DNA of 64,000 nt, from assembly GCA_030248225.1 (NCBI GenBank), contig JASANE010021118.1, positions 1-64,000 on the forward strand, written 5' to 3'. A program made the position numbers and the translations under genes. This DNA comes from Trileptium ribeirensis. Its lineage: Eukaryota; Nematoda; Enoplea; Enoplida; Thoracostomopsidae. Every line of letters starts with the position of its first letter. Position 1 is the first letter of the stretch. The notes under the pieces were generated by a model that had not been told where the DNA came from, ran no database searches, and was given only the letters and a program-made list of their open reading frames with translations. Below, piece by piece: positions 1 to 13,099 of the stretch.

Positions 1-3000
1 TCGGCCCCTTAAGTTGACGTGGTCCCGAACGAACACAGGATTGATTGAAAACAGGAAATTGGTGCAATTTCTGTGAACAGGACTGTATGAAATTATATAT
101 GGTGCATTGTCGAGAATTTAGGGAAAATCGGAAAATATTTTAGGGACTTGTTTCCCGAAAATATTTCCAAAAGATTCCAGATTTTCTCGTTCTCTGAAAA
201 TTCCCGACTTTCCTTTCACAACAATTTCCTAGTTTCCTGATTCCCAAAATTTCTTGTTCTATAATTTTCGACTTCGCTTCCAGAATTCTGTACTAGGACG
301 TATCCAGCGGCACTATTTCCCATTGTGGTCCCATACCAGCCCAAGATTTTATGGAATTTTAGGCGAGTTGGAAGCCAGTCTTAAAATAGGTATTCCAAAT
401 ATGAAAACGGTGGGAAGAGCATGGTTCGAGTATTTTATTTAATGTGGATATTGTATTGTTAACATAAAATAAAATGCTTGTTTTCAATGATAATACTTTA
501 CTGTAGTTGCCATTATCCACCTGTTCCATTCAAATACTTGCGAGCCAATTCAGTACGTCAGTGAATATAGTGGAACTCATTAATGGTATCAGGCTGATAC
601 AATTACTATACTTGTGGCACCAGCCTAGGACAATAGTTTTTGCGGCAAAAAAGTTGTTTGAAATTTTTGTTACATAAATACCTATGTTTCTTGAATTCGT
701 TTGTTATGTGGACCCGGAGGCACCGGCCAGAACTTCCACACTAATCTTGGTTCGAGTATTTCGTTATAATTTAGGCCTCGGGAGACCGGTCCCGTTGTGA
801 ATCTGTAAATGCATTATCATTGTATGCAATGCTGCATTTTGATTCACGATATGCATATTGTAGTAAGACTAGTTCTATCCCTAAGGGTTCCCAGCTGGAC
901 CTCAGTTTCCCGCTATTGTGCCCGGACGACCCCGGATTCCCCGGTGAACCTACAGTTCACCAAATGAAATCGGTGTGCTTAGCCGGCTAGTTTGCCAAGG
1001 TATTCGGCCTGTCCGCTATTTTGGCCCACGTGTTGACAACCCCCTCGAGGGATGTGGAATCTGTCGGGCTTTTGAATATGAGGACCGCCGGATTGTATCG
1101 ATAATAATTTATTTGTTTGGCAGTTCGGTTTGATAACTTTATGATTTTTTGATTGGCAGTTCTGGGGTATTTTGAAACGCACACAGGACGTCGCTGTGTC
1201 CGGATTAGAATTCCATTATACCAGCTTTTGGGAGGGCTCTCATAGACACATGGGTTTGCGAGTAGCATCCGCTGGAACAATACCAGAAGATAAAAACATC
1301 GGCCACAGGTGGTCTCACTGCGACCGCGAACCACTGAACCTTACTTGAAACCCTGACTCGAACGCCTGGGCAATCTTACATGTCTACTCAAACCGGGGCT
1401 AACCCAGCCAGTGCCGGCGCCCTTCTTTTGACTCGCATGTTATTAATGCTACTGCAATAGGGTAGTTTAGGTTCCGGGGATTTGTCGCACTCCCGCGGTT
1501 GTTTCTACCAAGCGAATTGGTAATCAAAATCTCTAGGAATCGCTCCTAAACGTTGACGTTACTCCCTACTACTTATTGCTTTATTTACTCTCAACTCTCG
1601 CAGCAGTTATTATTAACCCACAACCGGATCTGCAAAACATACCGATGATCTCATGCCACGCACCCAACACATCCAGAAATTTCCAGCGTATCTACTATTT
1701 CCAAAGCTCCACCCTATTGGGCTTTAAAGTGCAAGTTACGTCCGGGCTAGCTGGATTTCAATATTAAACGTTTCCAATCTAAATACGAAATTACTGGATT
1801 ATTCAAAAGCAATTACAACGATGAAATTCACTATCACTGGTCATAGCCCACCGACTTAAGCTCTACTGTGAATTTCCTTGAAAAGTATAGTTTGTTAGGG
1901 CGCATTTACACCACAGCAGACAGTGTAGAATGAGCTAGACTACCAGGAAAATAACAATGTGATGAGTAATCACAACTGAATTTGCCGAGATGTAAAAGGG
2001 TTGCTGGAACACCTAAATAAGCCAAGCGAACATTTTCGGGACGCTTTGTGGCCGGCGGCGAGTCGATTCGTAACCAATGCTACTTGTTGTTTGCGAACAG
2101 AATTTTGTTGGATTTGTATTAACAACGGGCTTGTTCGCGCACAGTAATTGATAAATAATATCATCGTCCTGTCTATGACTTCCAGTTAATGTGTTCGCGT
2201 ACAGAGGCAAATCCTGTTTCAACGCTATGAAATGTTACGGAATTGTCATAACCCAAATGAAAACATTCAAGTCTGCTCTAGCAGTGAATCGAATCGAATA
2301 TCCTATTTGTTCCGTAACAATGGATGTGGATTCGACATCTGGAATTGTAAAATAGGATGGTTAGCAAGGTCATTTTAAGTTTAATCGCGCATTAAGGGAA
2401 TTAATTCGTAAAGACGAGTCTGTACGCGCCGCACGTTTTTAAGGTAATAAGTAGGAACAGTTTATAAGATCGAAGAGCTAGCGCCAATGATCGAAATATA
2501 CCTTCAGCTGCGCTAAAACTTACTGGGAAGTTACAGTGAGTCACCACCTGACTGTCGACACGTACTCGCCGTGTTTTCTTATATTCCCGATAAGCACAGT
2601 AATGTTTTGAACTTCGTAACTACAAATGTTCTTGAATGTTCCGTCTCCTCGTTGAATATATGCTGCCGACGGACCAGATCGAGAACCGATGAACGGTACT
2701 TCATTACAAAATCTCTATTTGATGAAACAAGAGCACCTCGCTGTAGGCGAACATAAACTTACCAAACGTCGGATGGGTCAAGCGCGCAAAAATTTCACTG
2801 CAGGTACTACAGGAAATAGCATTTATTCTTATTCTTAGGTTTTTCAATATTAGGTACATTTGTCTGATGATGCATTACTTGTTCACTACTCGTTGACGTT
2901 AATGCATTAGCAAACTAAAGCTGCGCTCCCTACAAACCTCTTATGTCATTAGCGATTGGCGATGGCTTGTTTGGCGTAACCAGCCAACCGTAAATATATA

Positions 3001-5849
3001 AGAGAACATAAATTTGTGTTTTGAGCAATGCATCCAAAACGTTAAGAAATAAACAAATTCTATATTAACGATTATGTACTTCAAAAACATTAAGTAACCT
3101 TTTTATGACCGTTTGACTTTTGAACTGGAAAATTTTTATTTTATTGTCGAACGAAAATTCTCCTGTTTAGTGTTTTAAAACCTGCACATCACATGAAGCG
3201 TTCGTGAACTGCACATATGATCATTAATAATACGAATTGTGATATCATAACGAATAAACGCGGGATGCGAGTTGCCACGTTCTACGTTGTGAAACGAATG
3301 TGTGGCCAAACAGCCAATAAAGGCGTTTTGTAACCAGCCGCACTGTGTTCGCGGACAGATATTGTTGAATTTGGAATTAGCTGTTGCAATGAACATTTCG
3401 TTCTCTAACAGGGTTTTGTACATTAGTGTCAAAAGAGGATGGTAGAGGGTGTAACTTTAGCGTACTCATGCATAACACTGCCTGTATAGTACGGTAGCGC
3501 CGCCGTGTAAGAAGCTGAACTGAGGGCCGTTGAGGAGTACCCATTTACCAAAGCTTTGCCCCGTAAATGAGGTGCACTTTATCGGAGGTCATAATAAATT
3601 TACCGACATTCAAAAATAAGGATCGGATGGACCACCTATCCACGCCGAGCGACCAATTTGGAGTCGCTTTGTGGCCGGCCATGACACCACCAGATACAAT
3701 GATACCCTTACTCCACACAGAGGAGAGGCTAAAGAGAAATTTTGGAAATTGGTTCTTCTTTCTGCACCTCGCGTTTTAAGGATGTACTTCATCGGTAATT
3801 TTAGGGTCAGGGAGCTTACACTAGCGTCGAAAATGTCCTCCAAGAATGCTTTAATTCAGCAAAAGTTCAGAGTTTCGTGGCACTCCCTCACTAGCCGTCA
3901 TCGAGTCCTGTCCAGCTCTTCAAGTTAAAACTGTCGCAGCTGCCATAATATGAGCATAAATTACGTAGAACCCTGCATGAAAGATAATCGCTACCCAGCC
4001 TTCCCAAAGCAAAGTCCGATGGGTCCCGATTTTGTTCTGGACACATTCCTTTTCTACCCCTGAGTTTAACCCATGGCTTATCAGCCCCTATTGTGCCAAT
4101 TAATCCATGAGATCTTAAAGAAATTATAAAATTCCAAATTTAAAATAATACTATATATGTGCACTAAAATATATAGAGGCAAGGCAAACATACAAACATC
4201 GGCCAAGAAACTGAGCCAAGATCAAAATATCAAAAATGTGTACACAGTGGGCAGTGACCGAAGCGTGTCAAACAAAGCTCGCAAACAACTGTACCTCGTG
4301 CTGGTCGTCGCAGGGTTCTCGGCGAGGAAAACTATAGCAATCATTTTGGGCTTAAATTTAAATATAGAAAATTTTATATTTTAAATTAAATTTATATTTT
4401 AGAAGATCCAGGAGGAGTAAGCGCACACAAGCGGGTCTAGGCTTTCGCTCTGGCGGGTCGCCTGCCTATGAAAATAAAATTCCCGAGATTAGACCAGTAG
4501 TTGGACTGGTAGACTCCGTTTTATGTGGAAAAGATTGGGATTTTAGTGCGTATTACTTGGTTATTTTACTCCTAGGCTACCCCGTGTGGCCCAGGATTAC
4601 GATTAAACCCATAGGAGAGGACATCTATAAAGCACCGATCTCAAAAGTTTGGCATTTTAGGATATTTTAGTAACGTTTCAACTGGTTATAATTAGGTTGT
4701 TTATGCGCCCAAAACAGGGCGTCGTACGCTTGTCCGTTTATGTTTTGTAGACCCGAATACACAATTTAGGGTCCTCAAGTGTACTAGCAATAGCCTCTAT
4801 CGCTTTCCGAGTATTGTTCAGAATCAAAATTTCTGAAACGAAGATCGCCCCTCTTTTAACATCGATTGGACTGCTCAGTCCTAAAAATACACTGTATATA
4901 CTAAAATTTAAAGCAAAAATGCATATTTAGTGAATGAATGGCATAATGAACATACATGATGATAAATCAGACATGCATGTACCCCAGGAGACACATTTCC
5001 AAGGCCTAAATCGGAACGAAACACTCATACCGTGATTTATGTGGACGTTCTGGTGGTGCCTTCGGCTCCATCCGGGTCCGCATACACTCGAAATCACGGA
5101 TACCTGGCACAAAATAGGCTTGTACAAACGTAGGACAAGTGAGATTATCGTCTGGACACCTCCCGTAGACATACATGCGGAGCATGATTGACACTGTAAT
5201 ATTACGAACAAAAACAAACACTGTATTTTTATACATGAGCAAAACCATACACGTACGAAATTTTGCACGCCGGTGTCCGGTTGTTCCGGTATTTATTCAA
5301 AACCACAAATTGAACTTGTTTGTAAGCTGCTCAAAGACTGAGGCTGTTACATCTCTTAAATGTTTTTTATTTATCGGACTGTTTACTTAGATTGAAAATG
5401 AAAGTCGTATATCTATCAACAGTACACGTGTTGTTTCAAGCAAACAGACTGACGCGTTCGCATGATATGCGATATAAGCCATGCTATGGTGTGCTAAATT
5501 TAATCAACTGCGAATATATTTTAAATTCAATAAATCTACATGTATTTAGAGACGGTAAATCAGTCTTCTTTTAAATGTGTTGCATTTGTAAGTATTGTCG
5601 CACTGGAAGTGGGAGTGTAGAAATCAGACAGCATTAATATCGTGTGACACAAGCTATTTTTAAGGCGACATGTTAAAGTTTCCGAAGTAATTGCTAAATA
5701 TACTTATGCTTTGAAAGAGGCGCCTATAAAATTAATGGTTGAAATTTTCTCTGGGTGAAATATTCCAAACCTAGGTGCTGTTATAATATTTGATAGACGT
5801 ATATTTGCTCACATGTAATACAGAGTCGTCGTTTTGTATAGCATACAGA
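1..5849. other. Intergenic, decayed repeat DNA, no supported gene
   Basis: No reading frame here has splice context, protein-like composition or a family motif that I can defend. The stretch 700-1500 is richer in GC than its surroundings and looks like decayed transposon sequence. Segments 2065-2140 and 3330-3410 resemble each other (a GTAACCA start, then TTCGCG-ACAG and TTGTTGAATTTG-like words), which suggests two copies of one old dispersed repeat. 4380-4440 and 4700-5300 hold nothing I recognise. This entry is a description of absence, not a claim of function. Confidence 0.5.
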
Positions 5850-6370
5850 TACGAAGCATAAATCAAACAGAAGCATAAAAGCATTTGATTTTAATACGCT
5901 TTTGGCTGGTTAGAAAGATTCATACGTGTGGTAGTCGTTGGTTGCAATTTCTCCTTCGCTTTGTATTTCGCCTTTCATTCATCTATCAAGCACATTTTTA
6001 AGCAAATTTGCCTGTTATAACATTGCTGTTGTTGTTGTATTTATAACTAAGCTCAAGTTCGAGCAAGAATTGTTAAAACAATTTTAACTACCAACCAACC
6101 AACCATCCGACAGGGAGCAATAATTTTAAAACCAAAGGAATGCAATCGAAATCCAAGCGATTGCAATGCAATAGACAACTGCACCACGGCGGCAACATAT
6201 CGTATCGCAGCCGCCAACGATACCGATATAAAGCAGCTATCGCAGCAGCAGCAAGCAATAAGATGTGAAAGTGCAACAAAAAAAAGCGACGAAAGTTTAA
6301 AGATACGACGATGATGATGATGACGAAAAGCACATTTTGAAGAAAAGATAAACACAAGATACCGCCACTA
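5850..6370 (+). promoter_or_regulatory. Leader-like (5'UTR-like) island
   Basis: This segment differs from its AT-rich neighbours. It has CCAACCAACCAACC (about 6091-6105), CAGCAGCAGCAAG (about 6241-6255) and ACGACGATGATGATGATGAC (about 6305-6325), with many CAA/GCAACA words and few upstream ATGs that open long frames. Such CA-rich, triplet-rich leaders are typical of 5' untranslated exons of developmental genes in invertebrates. I find no convincing start codon plus splice donor. The gene it would serve would lie on the + strand. It could equally be plain low-complexity DNA. Confidence 0.3.
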
Positions 6371-6789
6371 TAATAGTTTTAAATGTATATGTGTGTGTAA
6401 TACTAATAATTTGTTGAAGTAAAGTTTCGTCGTTGAAATTGTTTAGTTAACTAATGTAATTTAAACTAATATACTAAACTGACAACAACCTAACCTAACC
6501 TATCCAAAAGTGCTTGTTTGTGTTACAATAGCTTTCTAGCTGCTGCAAATGCAAGCTGCTTTCTTGCTTGCTTGTTGGTGTCGCATCGCTTCGCTGGTTT
6601 AGATTACAACCAACAGCCAGCCGTTGCAAGTTTCGTTTCACCAATAACCGTTGCATTTGATCGTCGTTTAGTTTAGTTAGTTCTTTGTGTACCATTGTTT
6701 TATAATTATTATTAAGAAGAGAAAGATTTTTGCTTCGTAATCAGAGAAACGGCTATGTGTTTCTTTTCTTCATAATATAGGTATGAGCA

Positions 6790-6900
6790 TTTAGTTTCCG
6801 AGATTGACTTAGGCTTAGTCTAAAAGGTTATATATGATAGAAAGCTTAGGTAGCGGCTAAGGGTTAGCATATCGAGAACGACATAGCATGCACTTACTCA
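6790..6900 (+). repeat. CTTAG-rich dispersed repeat, copy 1
   Basis: It contains ACTTAGGCTTAGTCTAA and ends with CATATCGAGAACGACATAGCATGC. The same end (TATATCGAGAACGGCATGGCATGC) closes the copy at 63405-63546, and its reverse complement opens the copy at 36491. The word is rich in self-complementary CTTAG/CTAAG. This is a short decayed member of a dispersed non-coding family. Confidence 0.5.
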
Positions 6901-9900
6901 CAACTCTAGACGTTACGAATGATCATTTTGGATAGATTGTTGGATACGCATCTACGCAACAATTATTACTATTTTTTAGAGGCAGCGATTGGGGGCTGAG
7001 CAACGCAGTGAGATGTTACACTACTCACTTTATCGCAGACGCTGTACGTACAGATCACAAAATGTAACCTGTGAAATTATATCGGAGTAATGACCCACCA
7101 TCCAGGATCCGCATTCGCAATATTACGACTGCTTCGATATATAAATTCATAATGTTTGTGTAATTGAAAGTGATCTTAGAGCAAATTTTAATACGAGCTT
7201 TAAGATTGCAAACCGCTGTTTAGAAATTGCTAACTTGGCTTTCTAAGTTGCGTGCTGCACTTTTTCTATTTTTTTATGAAAAATTGCGAATTTTTAATGA
7301 AAAGTTTCCTGTAAATTTTGAACCAATATTGGAATATTTTTCCTAAGCATAGTCATCTGATCTTCTTCGTTGTATAAAATAATAGAAAATGTGCTGAGAA
7401 AATTTACTCAAAAGTGTCCCTGTTTTAGTCATATATAAAAGAGATGTTGAAGTTTTAAAATCAACACCATTGCACTGTTGAATCGCAATTAAAAATTGAA
7501 ATCTGTTAACAGTTATCTGGTACGTCTGGTGCCTTTCACTAAAATTCATCATAAATATATTTCGGTGAAACCATGCCCGCAAAACTGTAATCATTGATTG
7601 CAGACTAATGCTCTACTATAAAGGTTAAATATTAGTCAAAGCTTCGAAAAGTAAGTCTTATTAATATTTTTGACATACTGATGGTGTCTCAAAGCCGTGA
7701 ATAAAAACCGACATGATGTCGAGTACTAACCTGTCATTTGTCATAACTTCTTAAAGGAAATCAGTAATAAGTTAAGCCATAGCAGCTACAATTATATTTT
7801 CAGCAATTATTCCTAGAATTAAAGCTGCATAATTACACTAAAGTTGTCAATCGATTGAAAGTTGCTTGCTGCTAAATTTTTCGAGCCCATGACTGTCAAC
7901 ATCCGTACAATTTTGATATTATTATGTTTAGCCCAAGCTTTTCCCTCAATCAATAGACGCATATTTGTGAAATACGTGTGTTATTATTTTCTAGAATTAA
8001 AATAGTTATCACAGGAGTAACCTTTGTGGCTGCTTAAGATAGCCTGTGTTCAAAAAGTAGCTACAAAAACGTAAGAGCGTTTTTGCATGAGCAAAGGCTA
8101 TTAACTCCTCGTTTCGGACGAAAATTTGTTTCAGTCGAATTTCGTTCCTCCGAAAACATGCTTTCATATATATTTCGGCTTTGAAATAGGTGGAGTTGGT
8201 TCTATTTCGCTCAAGCTTTACTGTGCTTGTGTCAGCCTTTTGACAGGCGTGTAAAGTTAATTTCAACCCGAGATTTCGGACATAGCTAAGAAATATTACG
8301 GGGTGAAAATACTTTCCTGACAAGAATCGGCCAAATTTCTGGTTAACCAATATTTAAAAACAATCTCGACAAACAAACTGTCTCAGTGCAGCAACTTGTT
8401 TGTGTTATTAAAATTGAATGTGTATATTCGTATCTACATATTGTGTTATATTTATAATATTTACATTATATATATGTATATATATGAGTGTATACTATAT
8501 ATATTTTACGCCTGCATTAATATAGAAAATCTAAGAGAGTTGATGTAGAAAGTTACTCACTGTTTGGTCTTGAATTAAAAAGTTTAGAATCAGAATATAT
8601 CTGTGTAAGAATTGCTTTTCTTGAAAAATATTATAGTGTACACAAATTTATATATTAATAACAACTCGTTACACTCAATATTGAGTTTCATGTAGGATAT
8701 TGGACACAAATGGTAAGGCAATTGCTTAATTAATCAACATGTATGCATAAACAATTGCACAAATATATATACAGTAGTGTGCTTACTGTGAATACGCTTA
8801 TAGTGAAACTGCTGTTACACTGAAATATTAGATTGGTCCCGACCGAATTATTTTTTCTAATACAGCGGTGGATGCAGTAAAATAAGTTTTTTGTAAGGCT
8901 CAGATATAATCCAGCCAACGCATTTTGTTAATTAAAGGTAGAAAAGATCGTCAAGCTGGGTAGATTGGTAGTAAAATTATCGCTGTATCTTCAAAATTGA
9001 CAAATTTATTTGTCTGTGAGAGGGGAGCTAAAGCCAAAGGAACGATAAATGATTTCAATTTTATAAACTCTTGAAAATTAGAGACGTTCCTATAAAGCAG
9101 CTAAAATAACTAAGCGATTAACTCGTAAGAATATGGCAAAATGCTATTTTTCTATTAATCACTGAATCACAGCCTACATATGCAATTGTTCAGTCAAATT
9201 TTTGATATTTTAAGATCTTGAAAATTAGGATTATGAAGGCCACAAAGTAGGAACGGCGTTTAACTTATAGTTAATAAAAACGCTAAACGTCGCGTTATAT
9301 CCCGTATTAAATATGATCCGCTTCGGCGTACAGAGTCGAACGGTGTACGCCATATTCAACATCTTTAAAACTGACAACGCATGATGGTAGGAATATTAAA
9401 TAGGAACGACACGGCTTAAAGTAAATTTGCTGGCGCAGTCAATAAGGAACATTATCAGCTTGTGATCCTAGTAACATAAACTGGTTTTAAATCCCGTTAC
9501 GTTTATATATATATTCATCGTCATAAAATTTTTCAGGGAAATGTAACGTAACGTTCTACTTTCCGTAATAAATCAACCGAGATTTATGTACTGCACAGCC
9601 ATTTGCTTCCATCGTTCGTTTGTTGCATTCGTTGCGTTCGAAGGCTTTCATTTGTTTATAAATGGATGATAGAGAGCACACTGCTGTAATCGTAGTGTGT
9701 TATAACAAAGTTTTGTGGAAAAAAATTCAAGTTTCCCCCAAACTTTCTATATATCTATCTAACTATCTCGTCTATACCACTTCAATCCTTATAATAAACT
9801 GACTGCATTCTTTTAAGTTCAAATAATGTTTTCTAATGATAGTTGGATTTGTGCAATAAGCAATATTTTTCTTTCAATGATAGATTTAACTAACTAGATA

Positions 9901-12020
9901 TAATATAATTGGTACCTATTCTGATAGAATGTAGACTGCGCAAAAATATTGCTGCTACAGTGCATTGATATAATTAATGATTAACAAATTCTAATGCATC
10001 ACCTTAAGATATATGCGGCAGAACCGGATTTTATCACAGTCCGCCGGGCGTCTAAAGCCATGCTTGGATAGCCGCGATCAGCCAATGTGACTTTTTGGGC
10101 CGAGCCAGACCCTAAAAATATATTTAGCTAATAGTAAAGCTAGGCTGATAAATTATCACAAGGGTCGGAATCGGCTCTAAAAGCCAGAAATACATGACGA
10201 CACGAGAAAATCGAAATTGGTGATATTTATTTTCATATTCGTAAAACACCCTTCCAGCTACAATAGCATAATTTTCATGCATAGACGAGCGTGTTTTACA
10301 TAGCTTACGTTGGCTTGTAAAAGGCGCTTAAACAAAAATGTTGAAAATAGAGATATTTACGTATTTGTTTTACCTGCATTTATGCATCTTGCGTTAATTA
10401 CTACTAGTCTTGCCTTTTTTGAGCCTAGAGCGAAATATTTTCCCTGTAACACAATCTGCTAAACTGAATATAATAAATATTTTTTCAGTAGTCCGTCCCG
10501 GCTATTAAACCCTGCGACACAGCCACTTTCGGCTCGTACAAACATACTAGCATAGTATAGCTATTTATTTTATACATGGAAGGCCTGATGTGGCTGTGCC
10601 TTTTGTCACGAGCCGGAAATGGCTCTGTAACAAAATCCGGCCCTAGGTGCACACATCTTAAGGCAAATGATGCATAATGTGTAAAATCTGTATTATTTGA
10701 TCAACTTGAATGAACATTATGATCTTCCTTCACTTACACGTTAGCGTACGAGGTAAGCAATTTAATATGACATAGCCTTATTCGCTTTTCTATTGTGCAT
10801 AAAGAAGTGTGCTATAAAAATACGCGTGTAGTTTGACATCGGGCGTTCGGCTTCATATGTGTTTTGTGCATTGTGTGAGCATTTCATGCCTATCTCACGT
10901 GCTGAAGTATGCGAAGTAACTTTAACTTATATACTAATATATAGTTCTTATAAAGCTGAGTATTCGAGTATATGCATGAACTTTACGAAAGTTCACCCCA
11001 TATAAATCCAAAAAACAATTTTGGCTTTTCACAGATAGACAATAGTTTAGCTGATAAAAGTTTAATTAAAATCAGGTATTGTAGCCGAAAGTGGTTGTTC
11101 AAATATTGGCTTCCGATTTATATATTCCAAACGAAACTGAGAAAATACATAACAAAATTTCAATTCTTAGCCTTTTTACAATTATGTGTAGCAAAATTTG
11201 GTTAGAGATTTGACGCGGCAAGTGTGGTTCCTGATTAGGTTACCTGGGTTACCACTTACTTTGGCAATGGAGCCGTATACAAGTACACGCAGCGCATAAT
11301 ATGTATTATGTAAACACTTATGGGATGTAAATTATCAATGCGTATAGCCTAAGCCGATAGGTTTTAGTGCCAGAACCGGATCATAAGCTCGAAGTCTCAA
11401 GACCCTTTAAGTAAAATGCAATGAAATTAGATATAGATATAGATACTGCAAAGAAATAGCCCGAACATAGATAATTTGCAGAGTGTAATAGGAGTCTCTA
11501 AGGGGGAGTTATTCTCAAAATAAGAATAAAATTTCTCATGGTTGTGCTAACAACGTAAAACTGAGAAGACCGTCTACTTTGTTACAAATGAAGACACGTA
11601 CATATAAAAAGATTTTCAATCACGATTTTATCCGAAATTTTGGATCTTACCTATTTTTAACATGGAGACATATCGCTCATCGCGTTTGGATATGTATGAC
11701 GTCAATATCACTGCTTAGCGCAATTTCAGTAACGCCGAAAACCTGGCAAACCACTATGATCCCTATCGTACAAAGATTTAAATCTACAAAAATGAAGCCA
11801 AAATTTGATGCTTAAAACATGGGAAGAATATGAAGCAAAAGATACTAGATGCTGCGCTGAGACCGTTGAGCTGTTAGAGTTAATTTAATTTTACTTAGAT
11901 AAATTGCTTTAACCCTTTACCGCAAATGGGTACAGCTCACACTGTGAACTGTTTTGGTAACACAGCTTGTTACATGATATCTCGACGTTCGCTATTAGTG
12001 GTTTTTACCGAGCAATAGTT
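6901..12020. other. AT-rich intergenic DNA, no supported gene
   Basis: The open frames are short and unremarkable. 8440-8515 is a degenerate TATATATG microsatellite. 10010-10170 and 10490-10650 carry scattered GC-richer words (GCCGGGCG, GAGCCGGAAATGGCTC, ATCCGGCCC) that look like old fragments of a repeat also hinted at near 14770-14870. Frames such as 8009-8350 on the - strand lack splice signals or motifs. Confidence 0.5.
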
Positions 12021-12027
12021 CCTAGAT

Positions 12028-12087
12028 AGCTTAGTGGTTTGCGCAGCCACTTTCTTTCCAACAACCCGGGCTTTGGATCCATGGTGC
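12028..12087 (+). repeat. tRNA-like SINE head (pseudo-tRNA relic)
   Basis: TAGCTTAGTGGTTTGCGC matches the tRNA D-arm / RNA polymerase III box A pattern (TRGCNNAGYNGG). About 30 bases later CAACCCGGGCTTTGGATCC matches a decayed T-arm / box B (expected CCCGGGTTCGAATCC). The spacing is right for a tRNA body. The anticodon arm does not fold cleanly and the box B is damaged, so a functional tRNA is unlikely. A tRNA-derived SINE head or tRNA pseudogene is the best reading. Confidence 0.4.
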
Positions 12088-12359
12088 CGACAGAAGACCT
12101 AAACATGACACAATATACAAACTAGTAACTCTATCGAGATTGCAGACGTAGTGAAGCATAGGTACAGCTACACCTTTTGCGCGCACAGCCAATCAGCTCT
12201 CGATAGCATACGTCGATATGCTATATGTAGATATCACACAATGCCGCACAAGCTAGAACATAACTAACAGCGACAATAAGTTTTCCATATTCGAAAATCC
12301 CCAGGGCAACCTATAAGCATTCCTGTGCAGGCTATCAGCCTCTTAGGGTGTCACAATAA

Positions 12360-13095
12360 AATTAGGAGTTTTGGGTCGAGGAACCATGGGTTGAGCGATA
12401 CCTCTGTACCCATGGAACCATGGGTCGTAGAGCAGAACCAACACGGGCAATGAGTTTACCATGCCCGAAATCCCTCAAGTGATACTTTTAAGCCGCCCAG
12501 GACGTGAGAACAAACTTTTGAATTTTGGGTCGAGGAACCACGAGGGTGTCATACATCTAATCCCATAACTCCAGAACCGGAGCCTTAAAAAACAATAGAA
12601 GAAGCATCGGCATTTATCATTTTAATATGAAATAAAACCAACCAGAGATAAAATTCGAAAGTAAAAATAAAAATAACCTTCCTTCCGTGAAGTGTACTAA
12701 ACTTAGGTAAATAAAGTCTCATTTTGACCTATGACCGCGAACTATGGGGGCGCCATATCTCCGTACCCATGGTACCATGGGGTCGCAAAGTAAAACCACC
12801 ACGGCAATGAGTTCTTAATGCCCAAAAACCCTAAGTGAATCTTTTCAGCCGACCACAACGTCAGAACGAATTTTCGAATTTTGGGTCGAGGAACCACGAG
12901 GGTGCCATACCTGAAACTTCATAACTCCAGAATTAGAGCCCTTAATAGAAAAACAACAAAGAGGCATCGGCATTTATCATTTTATTATAAAATAAAACCA
13001 ACCACACAAAAAATCGAAAGTTAAGATAAAAATAACCTTGCATCAGTGAAGGGTACTAAAATGCGGTAAAAACCCATTTTGACCACTGACCATGG
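12360..13095 (+). repeat. Tandem duplication, unit about 357-360 bp
   Basis: Landmarks recur in order at a near-constant offset. GTACCCATGG is at 12406 and 12763, AATTTTGGGTCGAGGAACCAC at 12521 and 12877, and CATCGGCATTTATCATTTTA at 12605 and 12965. A third partial copy of the 'TTTTGGGTCGAGGAACCA' word is at about 12369. The two units have diverged by substitutions and small indels. Each unit also contains a near-palindrome around CCATGG(A/T)ACCATGG. No open frame runs through the units, so I read it as a non-coding tandem or transposon-internal repeat. Confidence 0.75.
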
Positions 13096-13099
13096 ACCC

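Noticed and set aside
6488..6502. CCTAACCTAACC, similar to the arthropod telomere repeat (also near 20533)
   Set aside because: Only about two units at each place, which is expected by chance; not evidence of telomeric sequence.
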